From Effrenium voratum (Eukaryota; Sar; Dinophyceae; Suessiales; Symbiodiniaceae), in contig CAUJNA010000196.1 in the NCBI GenBank assembly GCA_963377175.1, forward strand, positions 234,410 to 298,409: a DNA stretch of 64,000 bases, read 5' to 3'. The position numbers and the translations under genes are program-made. The notes below the pieces were generated by a model, which saw only the letters and a list, made by a program, of their open reading frames with translations, was not told where the DNA came from and ran no database searches. Of this stretch, positions 53,645 to 60,842 are shown piece after piece (within the stretch, counting starts at the first letter, position 1; every line of letters begins with the position of its first letter).

Positions 53645-56055
53645 CCGCCTGCCCCTATCAGGGCCCTCGCACCTGGGGGCAGGCTGGTGCTGTGGGGGTC
53701 CCTCTCAGGGCCCTCGGCACCTGGGGACTGCCCCTGCACCGGCTGGTGAACATCCCGAGGTTCCTCATCAGTGCCCGAGGATGGGGCTCGGAGTAGATGA
53801 GGATGGTCCGCCGCTGTCCTGAGCCAGTGGATGGCATGGAGGCAGTCTCCAACCATCGGTGCGGTGGTCTTCTCCTCCGTGTGAGCCTGGATGTGTGCGT
53901 TTGCTCCCCCTTTTGAGCCATCATAGATCGTCCTGATCTTGTCCGACTCATCAATCCCTGCAAGGGGGCCCGGGCAAAGTTCCTCCGGTTTGCAGCGGCA
54001 CCTCTCTGCCGCCTCGGAGCGAGTGAAGGGACCGTCCACCATGTCCAAGGCTCGTTCCTCGTAAAAGGTTGATTCGATTTCCTTGGCAAAGAGTTCAGCC
54101 GTTGGGTAGTTATCATGAGCCACTGGCGGGGGGGGATCTTCCCCCAGCCATGCCTCTCCCTTGAGCTCCTCCTTAGTGGGCCAAACTCCCGGGGAGGTCA
54201 AGGTAGGGTCCGAGACTCCCAAGGGGACCCCCTCTTTCAGTGTCAGGGGGAACTCCCAATCAGGGTCACCTGAAAGGGATGCCAAGTGCGACACTAAGTC
54301 CAGGAGGAAGGGTTGTCCTGGGCATCGTTCATGGAGGTGCCTCGGTCCTAGGATAGCCCGCAGCTCCTCGAGGTCGGTTTCCTGGAAGGGGTGTGTGGTG
54401 GCACCTGATGCCAGGGACATCCGGACCTTATCAATCCAGGGCCTGGTAAGGGTCATGATCAGGGCGCCCAAAGTAGCCAAAGGGGAAACTCTCCGAAACG
54501 GGGGGTTGAGCCTCCCCGGGGAAGGTTTCCCCCCCCCATCTCTCAGGGGGCGTGAACGGAAACCCAATTGGACAATCGCAACTCGGTCAGTGAGGCGTGG
54601 GACCCGGAAAGCGGGCAGGCATTCGGGGCGGTCCAGGACCTGGTCCCCATGTTCTTCCTTTTCCAGTTGTTCCGCATCTCCGGCCATCGGGGGCATGGGA
54701 GATGGGAAGTCTGGACTCATAGTTCCACGAGGGCTTACGGTGTCAGCCTCATGGTGGATGTGCCCGTGCTGGCGGGGCTTCGGGGCATTCTTGCCTCCGG
54801 GCTCTGGGCCCTGGTGTGACGAGGAGGGATCGCCTCCCTGATTGGGTCCCCGTTTCCCCCGGGGAGAAGGGCCCCCAGGGGGGGCCGACCCCCTTCCCTT
54901 AGGTGGTTCCTTAGGGTTTCCCGGGAATTGTGAGGGGATCCGGATGTGCCCCGGCGCTGCGAGTGACACAGCGATGGCTTTGGCCAGGCCTGCCATCATA
55001 TCCCAGGGGTATCTGCTGAGAGTCGAGGACTCGCTGGTGCCCACATGTGACTGATGTGTGCACCGCATTTGATCCCAGTCCTGGATTGGGAGATCCGTGG
55101 CAAGTGTGGTGGCCTTCTTGACCAGCTGGCCCAGGCGGCACTGGTCGAAGGAGATTGCTGTCAAGGAGTTTTCCTCCATCCAAAGCTGCCCCTCCTCCGT
55201 GATCCAGAAGGATGAGCATTCCTTGGCTTTGGGCAGCGAGCTGCTCACCACTGGGTCCTCCGGGTGCTCCAAGAAGGGCAGCGAGGCCGCCGATCTTGAG
55301 GCCCTTGCCAGGCTGGTGATGTACATCTGCCTCAAAATGAGGGTACTGTCCTCATCAAGCTGAGTCTGGGCGGCCTGGTCCAGGTGTGGGAGGCCCCAAA
55401 GTGTCTCTCGAGTGCGTCCTCGCACCGGGGTGGGGGCCCCCGGTTTTGGTATGTGGCGCAGGATGGACCATGTCCTGCAGTTGGGTCCTCCCCCAATGAA
55501 GACCACTCGGCCCTGCTTTGCTGCCGTGCAGAGCGCTCCATACAGCTCGGGTTGGAGCATGTCGTGGTTCCCTTTTGGTCCGGATCGTAGGATGTCTACT
55601 GCCACCACCATGCTGGAGAGGTGCGGGTAGTTGGCATGAAGACAGCTGTCTAAGGAAGTTGGGTCTTCCTTGCCTGCATAGAGCAGGACAATGATGGGCC
55701 CACTGGATGGAACTTTGGGCGATGTGCCCTGTGTCCATCTCAGCCGCTGTGCCAGGCGCTCCGGGATGTTCTCCATCCACGGGAAGGTGTCCCCTCCCGG
55801 TGACAGCTCCGTGGGACTTGTCAGGGGGGTAGCTGAAAAGCGTTGGCCCCCTTCATTCCGCCCAACAGAACTCTTATGAAAAACCACCGGGTCCTGCTTG
55901 ATGATGTTGGGCGCCGGAAGTGGGACCGGCTGCCTCCTGGGCGTGTTCCTCGGCGTTGCGGTGTGCTGCCAGTTGTCCGGCACTCGGGCCTGCTGGGCGC
56001 GGCCCCCCGTGTCAGGGCCCTTGGCACCTGCGGGGAACCGTCCCGCCCCTGCCAT
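53641..56055 (-). CDS. DIRS-like polyprotein: methyltransferase-like domain and reverse transcriptase fingers
   Basis: An 804-codon frame. Residues about 118-290 resemble a C5-cytosine methyltransferase: IIVLLYAGKEDP (degenerate cofactor loop), MVVAVDIL (acidic end of strand 2), VVFIGGGPNCRTWSILRH (catalytic loop, Pro-Asn-Cys replacing Pro-Pro-Cys) and PFLEHPEDP (motif VI-like). A Pro/Gly-rich linker follows. The C-terminal third holds KIRTIYDGSKGGANAHIQ, the reverse transcriptase fingers motif, and DCLHAIHWLRTAA. The frame then enters a linker with three 18-bp hairpin elements and ends inside a damaged one. Restoring one base there joins it to the reverse transcriptase palm ORF. The start ATG at 56055 is uncertain because upstream sequence is open in several frames. 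Confidence 0.75.
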   Translation of the reverse strand: MAGAGRFPAGAKGPDTGGRAQQARVPDNWQHTATPRNTPRRQPVPLPAPNIIKQDPVVFHKSSVGRNEGGQRFSATPLTSPTELSPGGDTFPWMENIPERLAQRLRWTQGTSPKVPSSGPIIVLLYAGKEDPTSLDSCLHANYPHLSSMVVAVDILRSGPKGNHDMLQPELYGALCTAAKQGRVVFIGGGPNCRTWSILRHIPKPGAPTPVRGRTRETLWGLPHLDQAAQTQLDEDSTLILRQMYITSLARASRSAASLPFLEHPEDPVVSSSLPKAKECSSFWITEEGQLWMEENSLTAISFDQCRLGQLVKKATTLATDLPIQDWDQMRCTHQSHVGTSESSTLSRYPWDMMAGLAKAIAVSLAAPGHIRIPSQFPGNPKEPPKGRGSAPPGGPSPRGKRGPNQGGDPSSSHQGPEPGGKNAPKPRQHGHIHHEADTVSPRGTMSPDFPSPMPPMAGDAEQLEKEEHGDQVLDRPECLPAFRVPRLTDRVAIVQLGFRSRPLRDGGGKPSPGRLNPPFRRVSPLATLGALIMTLTRPWIDKVRMSLASGATTHPFQETDLEELRAILGPRHLHERCPGQPFLLDLVSHLASLSGDPDWEFPLTLKEGVPLGVSDPTLTSPGVWPTKEELKGEAWLGEDPPPPVAHDNYPTAELFAKEIESTFYEERALDMVDGPFTRSEAAERCRCKPEELCPGPLAGIDESDKIRTIYDGSKGGANAHIQAHTEEKTTAPMVGDCLHAIHWLRTAADHPHLLRAPSSGTDEEPRDVHQPVQGQSPGAEGPERDPHSTSLPPGARALIGAGG

Positions 56056-56349
56056 CTCAGGGCCCTCGGCACCTGTGGCACGGGGCCGCGGCGTTGCCGT
56101 TGTGTCAGCTGTGTGGTTGTTCTGACCCCAGCTGGGGTGTTGTGCACGCTGGTTCTGTCGTCCCCATCCTTGTTCCGCCGAGGAGGGCCGCCGCCTGGCC
56201 TGTCCCCCCCCTGTGTCAGGGCCCTCGGCACCTGCAGGAGGGGGCTCATGTGCCTGCTTGGGGCGTTTTCGCCCCCTCTCGCCCCCCCGGGCCCTATCAG
56301 GGCCCTCGGCACCTGAGGCCTCCCGGGGGGTCGGGGTCCGAGCCCCTAG
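56056..56349 (-). other. Gag-polymerase spacer packed with four hairpin elements
   Basis: 294 bp between the Gag stop (56350) and the polymerase ATG (56055), largely GC-rich linker with hairpin elements at 56058, 56217 and 56298; a fourth lies at 56013 just inside the polymerase frame. Multiple frames are open, so ribosomal frameshifting from Gag is possible but not shown. Confidence 0.6.
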
Positions 56350-57642
56350 TCAACCCGGGCAGTCCTGCGGGAGGTGGTCTCCCAGGCAGATGCGGCCCGT
56401 CGCCAGGATGAGGTTGCACTTGTGCGTGCGTCCGCAGTTGCCCGGGCAGCGCCCGCGCATCCAGTTGTTACAGAACTGGTTCCCTTTCGGATCGGTGGCC
56501 GCCTGCTTGTTACTGCCCCTGGAGGCCTGATTGTTCGGCTGGGGGGGCTTACCTTTCCCTTTGCTCCCAGGCTTGCCCCTGGACTTCCCCTTGCCCCTGG
56601 ACTTGTTCTTGCCCTTCTGGGGTGGTGCGTAGTCCATGGATGTCCTGGTCTGTGGGCGGCCCCTGGAGAAGGTCCTGATCTTCTCATAGACCTCACGTGT
56701 CCAAAACAATGTGTCCTGCCTTACCGACAGCATGGCCGCCTTGAGGGTGCTGCCCTCATGCATCTGCTCGTGAATCTTCCGCCATGCATTGCGTTCGGCA
56801 ATTGCCAGGACGTGGTCCTCGGGAGGGGGAAAACGGCCCCCGATGTCCTCCCCATAGAACCACTCATACCAGCTCTCCAGGTCCTCTCGGGTGATGTCGA
56901 ACTGGCCGAACTGTGGAAACGATAGGACGCACATGAGGAGGGTGTTCCGGAACACCGCGTGCATCCTCTCGAGCTGGTGGCGAGTTTTCGGCTCGCCCCG
57001 CTCTTCCACCTCGTCCTCCCGGTCCCAGCCATCGACCGTGGTCTTCTTGGCGGTCTTCCATGGCCGTTCTCCTGGTTCCGGGAGTGCGCTTACCAGGTAT
57101 TTCATGGGGATGAAGCCGATCTCGCCTCCAGCGCAGAGCTTGAACTGGCGCTTCATCAGCTGGTCGCTTCCTTGCAGGGCCAACTTGGGTTTGGTGAGTT
57201 TGGTCTTCTCCTCCCAAACCCTCTCCAGCTGCCCCCGTTCGCACGAGACCGTGAGATTCGGGGCAGTGTCCCCGGGCGTGTGCGGCCCGGGTCCCGATGT
57301 TGCATGTGCCCCCACTCCCATGGATCGTTGAGCCGCGTGAACCACCTGGAACATCCGGGCCGCGATCAGCCGGGAGGTCACATCCGTGTAGTGGTTGTTG
57401 TTGGGGGCGAAGCCCAACTCCCTCGGCGCCGTCTCCCTTGCCCGGTCAGGCGAGTCCCACCGGGTCGCGAGGTCCTCCATCGAGACAAAGCCCTCATCCG
57501 ACAGCGTCGCTTGGATGAACCACGGGATGCCCTTGAGGACCATGAGGTTCCTGGCGGTCTTGTGGAGCTTGGCCACTGCGTTCGCATACACTTCGGGAAT
57601 CTCCTGTGGTGGTGCCACCAACTCATCCGGCGGCACCGCCAT
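56350..57642 (-). CDS. Gag-like protein with C-terminal zinc fingers, DIRS-like unit
   Basis: Starts at ATG 57642 in a good context (CACACCATGG). The frame is open farther upstream but without an ATG. MAVPPDELVAPPQEIPEVYA begins a mostly helical protein with DLATRWDSPDRARETAPREL in the middle and, near the C-terminus, a basic linker (KGKNKSRGKGKSRGKPGSK). It ends with FCNNWMRGRCPGNCGRTHKC, a Cys-Cys-Cys-His zinc finger, and GRICLGDHLPQDC, a second Cys/His cluster. Such an arrangement fits RNA binding by a retroelement capsid protein. The frame is intact for about 430 codons, unlike the polymerase. A 15-base spliced-leader remnant lies 50 bp upstream of the ATG, and the 5' terminal repeat 130 bp upstream. 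Confidence 0.7.
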   Translation of the reverse strand: MAVPPDELVAPPQEIPEVYANAVAKLHKTARNLMVLKGIPWFIQATLSDEGFVSMEDLATRWDSPDRARETAPRELGFAPNNNHYTDVTSRLIAARMFQVVHAAQRSMGVGAHATSGPGPHTPGDTAPNLTVSCERGQLERVWEEKTKLTKPKLALQGSDQLMKRQFKLCAGGEIGFIPMKYLVSALPEPGERPWKTAKKTTVDGWDREDEVEERGEPKTRHQLERMHAVFRNTLLMCVLSFPQFGQFDITREDLESWYEWFYGEDIGGRFPPPEDHVLAIAERNAWRKIHEQMHEGSTLKAAMLSVRQDTLFWTREVYEKIRTFSRGRPQTRTSMDYAPPQKGKNKSRGKGKSRGKPGSKGKGKPPQPNNQASRGSNKQAATDPKGNQFCNNWMRGRCPGNCGRTHKCNLILATGRICLGDHLPQDCPG

Positions 57643-57691
57643 GGTGTGGGTGGGCGGGATTTCAGATTCCAAGACAAAAGGGAAGTGTCCA

Positions 57692-57706
57692 CTTGAGCCA
57701 AAATGG
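57692..57706 (-). promoter_or_regulatory. Dinoflagellate spliced-leader remnant
   Basis: The minus strand reads CCATTTTGGCTCAAG, identical to the last 15 of the 22 bases of the spliced leader trans-spliced onto dinoflagellate mRNAs. It sits 50 bp upstream of the Gag ATG, where a leader would be in an mRNA. It also lies in an inverted repeat (CCACTTGAGCC / GGCCCAAGTGG, 57690-57719). Confidence 0.65.
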
Positions 57707-57770
57707 TGGCCCAAGTGGATACTTACAAAGAGTCAAGACAAGCGACCACCTACGGTTAACACTTTAGCCC

Positions 57771-57931
57771 AGACTCTTTGAAGCACCACTCAGGTGCTAC
57801 TGAGGCCTTATTCGCAAAACGGTGCCTCCTTTGTTGCCGCATAAGGGTTAGTGCCAAAATGGGAGGATTGCCCAGTTCCACTGGGCAGCTCCCCTCAGCA
57901 GCTGATGGGAGTAGGATTGATGCCACTCCCA
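57771..57931 (-). repeat. 161-bp terminal direct repeat, 5' copy
   Basis: Perfectly identical partner of 52047-52207; the offset of 5,724 bp defines a unit of 5,885 bp from 52047 to 57931. Perfect identity implies recent insertion or ongoing correction. Confidence 0.9.
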
Positions 57932-58191
57932 ACGGACGGATCGCATCAGCTGCCAATACCAACGGACGAGCTGGTCGTTGGGGGGGTCCTCCTTCCCCAT
58001 ATGCCGTGGGGTCCCGCTGTCGCATCTCAGGGCCCTCGGCACCTGTGCGTGCAGCTGCCCTGCTGCGGACCCTGGGGGGTGCCTGGGAGAGCGTCTCAGG
58101 GCCCTCGGCACCTGCGCCCTCCCCCTGCCGCCTTGCCTGGAGGCACGGGGGGGGAGAGTGTCAGGGCCCTCGGCACCTGCTCTATCCCCCC
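57932..58191 (-). other. Spacer with three hairpin elements
   Basis: Lies between the 5' terminal repeat and the recombinase stop and holds hairpin elements at 58028, 58097 and 58162, spaced 69 and 65 bp apart. No ORF is supported. Confidence 0.7.
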
Positions 58192-60459
58192 TCACTCAAT
58201 TTCCGGGAGGACGATCGCTTCCTTGTCAGACTGAGTGTCCACACTCTCGTCAGTGTCCGAGGAGAGGGAGATGGAGGCCTCGGAGTCCTGCGCTGCATAG
58301 GGCTCCACGGCCATCCACGTGTTCGGGAAGGTGAAATGCCGGAAGCATCTGGTGCATCCTAGGTACATCTCCGGTTCAGCATGGAAGTCCTGCTCCGCCA
58401 GCTCCGAGATCTTGGGCGGCCCCGGCCTCCAGCCACACCCCACTGTGACGCCATCCGTGTCCAGTAGGTGCATGCTGTAGGCTTTGGTGGGACCCTTTCG
58501 GGCCGTGGTGGCAATCACCGTCAGTGGACCCCGAGGCGGGGGCACCTCATCTGCAGCCACCTTGGTGATGGTCGGCTTGTCGGCGGGGATCACATCCCAG
58601 CTGGCATGTGAGGGCGGTGTGTCCGGGACTTCCTTGAACAAGGCCTTTGGTGAGGCAGGGCACTCCACCCTGTCCGCCCAGTCCTCATGTCCGAGGTCGA
58701 CTCGGACCGCCCTTCCTGCCTCGAGTTGCATGGACGGGAGCTTCTGGAGAACCTGGTCCCAGATGGAGCACACCACGTGTCGCTTCTCCCGGGTGTAAAC
58801 ATCCGCCGTGGATTCCTTGAACCAGTTCCCCAGGTACTGGCGTTGGTCCCTCGGTATGTGAGCCTGGAATGCACAATCCGGCATGAAGACCCGGAAGGAG
58901 TACCACGATAGTTCCGCCACATCCTTGGCTGGCGCGCCCTGCTTCCCCAGGGCGTCTTTGAGCCACCTCAGGGACCTGTCTGGGGTGCCTGGGCGGGGGA
59001 TGAAACCCGTCCTGTCCTTATTGATCGTGGGGATCAGGTAGTCCATCTCGCGAAACTCCTCCGAGGCCCTGAATCTCTTCCACCACTTTTCCAAGGGGAT
59101 CCACCATCTGGCTCCCGAGAAAGAGAATAATGGGGCGATGAGCGGGACCGGGTTCCGTTTGATGGCCACTGCCGACGTGGTCTTTGTCTGCCAGGCGAGC
59201 AGCTCCAGGGTGTTGCTCGTGGACCTGACCGTCTGCGGCGAGGTGTGCTGCACGTCGTTGAAGCGCGCACTGCAGGCTAGGTTGAACCTGGCCATCGCCA
59301 GAATGTACCTGTCCACTGCTTTGGTCCACTCCGGGACCTGGTTCTCCGAGGGGCCCCCTTCCGCCCCTTGTTCCAGGGCCCAAACAATCGCCCGGGTCGG
59401 AACCACCGCTTTACGCTGTGGTTTGACCTGGGTGTCCACCAATGTCTCTTGGATGGCTTTTCGCTTTGCCAGGAGCTGTTTGTGTTCGTCAACGTTGAGC
59501 ATGCCGAGTTTAATGGAGAGCCACTTTAGAGTGCCCCACCACTTCTGGAGCTTCGCCGGGGTGACCTCCAGCGTGACCGCCTGGTTCATGAGGTGCCGTA
59601 CGTCCCCGGCCGTCCAGGGGAGGTTCTGGAAGCCGATCTTGCGCATGCCCTCATAGGCCAAGCAATGTGCACGGATGGTCCTGAAACGGGCATCTCCGAA
59701 CAGGTGGCCAAACTCCTCCAGCTCCTTGGCCCCCATCACCTGGTGCATGTAGGGGATCTGGTGGCGGAAGGGAATGAAGTAGCCCAGGAGACGTTCCAGC
59801 CACCTGGCCCTCAAGTGCTGTTCCAACGCTCGTTGGGATGTCGGCAGTTGGGTTTTGATCTTCCCTGGTTTCCAATGCCGCCACTTGTTGGCCACTGCCA
59901 GGACATCCGGGGCCTCAATCGATCCGGAGAGGATCCACTCCTCACGGTCCCGGATGGCCTGTTCCATTTCCAGTGGAGAATAGGTGTACGATTGTCTAGC
60001 GCCTGCCGCACGAAACAGAAGTTGCTGCAGGGTCTTGGTACCGAGCTCCAAATCCGCCTCCTCCAGCGGTTGTGGTTGGGAGCCGAGTATCCTTGCGAGG
60101 ATCAAGTTGTAGGTGTCCGAGGCCACCAGGACATGGTTGCCGTCAGGTGCCAGCCCCACGAGTCGTGTCCACGGTCGCGGGTCAAAGACCACCGCATCCG
60201 GGTTGGCAACCTGGTCCTTTTTGACCCATTCCAGGCAGCACGCCACGAGGATTTCCCCGTCCGACTGCACTGGTGCAAATCCAAGGTCATGCAAAATCAA
60301 CTGGAGCGCGGTTGGCGCCCCTAGGAAGGTCGTCCCAAACGGGGAAGGGAGGCGGGGCCTCCACATCATCATGATCCACTCGAGCCCGGAGCCAAATCTC
60401 AAGGCGCCTTGCACGCACTTCAAAAGAGAGACCCGGGAAAAGGCCCCGGGGGGCCCCAA
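58192..60459 (-). CDS. Tyrosine recombinase (DIRS/YR-retroelement type)
   Basis: A 755-codon intact frame. Residues about 370-570 carry the tyrosine-recombinase core: ACSARFNDVQHTS (Arg I, residue 399), LAWQTKTTSAV (Lys of the beta hairpin, about 426), ELSWYSFRVFMPDCA (Arg II, 523, but Tyr where His is usual), YLGNWFKESTADVYTREKR (Asn in place of the box II His; Tyr nucleophile about 555). The N-terminal 350 residues are helical, and a small Cys-x2-Cys (GCTRCFRHF) lies near the C-terminus. Such enzymes join circular retroelement DNA to the chromosome without target duplication. Two of the conserved positions are substituted, so activity is uncertain. It is transcribed in the same direction as the reverse transcriptase unit but lies 5' of its terminal repeat, which is not the usual DIRS order. 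Confidence 0.75.
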   Translation of the reverse strand: MGPPGAFSRVSLLKCVQGALRFGSGLEWIMMMWRPRLPSPFGTTFLGAPTALQLILHDLGFAPVQSDGEILVACCLEWVKKDQVANPDAVVFDPRPWTRLVGLAPDGNHVLVASDTYNLILARILGSQPQPLEEADLELGTKTLQQLLFRAAGARQSYTYSPLEMEQAIRDREEWILSGSIEAPDVLAVANKWRHWKPGKIKTQLPTSQRALEQHLRARWLERLLGYFIPFRHQIPYMHQVMGAKELEEFGHLFGDARFRTIRAHCLAYEGMRKIGFQNLPWTAGDVRHLMNQAVTLEVTPAKLQKWWGTLKWLSIKLGMLNVDEHKQLLAKRKAIQETLVDTQVKPQRKAVVPTRAIVWALEQGAEGGPSENQVPEWTKAVDRYILAMARFNLACSARFNDVQHTSPQTVRSTSNTLELLAWQTKTTSAVAIKRNPVPLIAPLFSFSGARWWIPLEKWWKRFRASEEFREMDYLIPTINKDRTGFIPRPGTPDRSLRWLKDALGKQGAPAKDVAELSWYSFRVFMPDCAFQAHIPRDQRQYLGNWFKESTADVYTREKRHVVCSIWDQVLQKLPSMQLEAGRAVRVDLGHEDWADRVECPASPKALFKEVPDTPPSHASWDVIPADKPTITKVAADEVPPPRGPLTVIATTARKGPTKAYSMHLLDTDGVTVGCGWRPGPPKISELAEQDFHAEPEMYLGCTRCFRHFTFPNTWMAVEPYAAQDSEASISLSSDTDESVDTQSDKEAIVLPEIE

Positions 60460-60842
60460 GTCCTCTTCCGGGTCTCTCTTTCACTCAATGCATGCGGCAG
60501 ATCGCTTCTTGGACGGGTCCGGGGTCTTTTCGCGAAGCCGGACGTTGGAGGCCCACATCCACTCCGGAAAGTGAAACCCGGGCGGCCCCAAAAACCCCGG
60601 AAAGCCAAACCCGAAAACGGGGGGGGGGGACCCGGGGAGCCTCCACGGAAAGGGAAAACCAAACGAGGGGGGGGGGGGGGGGAGCCCAGGCGCACACCGG
60701 ACCAGCCCAAGCGCGCCCCTTTTTCTCGCCTGGTGCAGGCCAAGGCCTGTGCTGTGCCCGGGGGGGATATCAGCGCCATCGGCAGCTGTCCTCCCCCGGG
60801 GTGCCCTGCAATTCCGTTCCGGATGGCCGCAGTGGTGCATGA
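60460..60842. other. G/C-run spacer with a variant hairpin element
   Basis: Spacer between the recombinase and the zinc-ribbon ORF, with poly-G runs at 60617-60629 and 60667-60682. At 60771-60788 it contains CAGCGCCATCGGCAGCTG, a variant hairpin element with a compensated stem change. Confidence 0.7.

Larger units (their letters stand above)
53560..58179 (-). repeat. 18-bp hairpin elements, cluster 1 (10 copies)
   Basis: Plus-strand CAGGGCCCTCGGCACCTG at 53560, 53706, 56058, 56217, 56298, 58028, 58097 and 58162. A copy with one base lost is at 53659, and one with loop CTT is at 56013. Each folds as CAGG-GCC / GGC-A-CCTG with a 3-base loop, and each is preceded by T. All have the same orientation, and they lie in coding linkers and spacers alike. 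Confidence 0.9.

Noticed and set aside
52047..57931. 161-bp repeats as ordinary LTRs of an integrase element
   Set aside because: No integrase is inside, no target duplication flanks them, and the polymerase is of DIRS type; described instead as terminal direct repeats.
60617..60682. Poly-G runs as telomere-like or G-quadruplex regulatory signals
   Set aside because: The runs are irregular homopolymers without periodic GGG tracts; no function can be argued.
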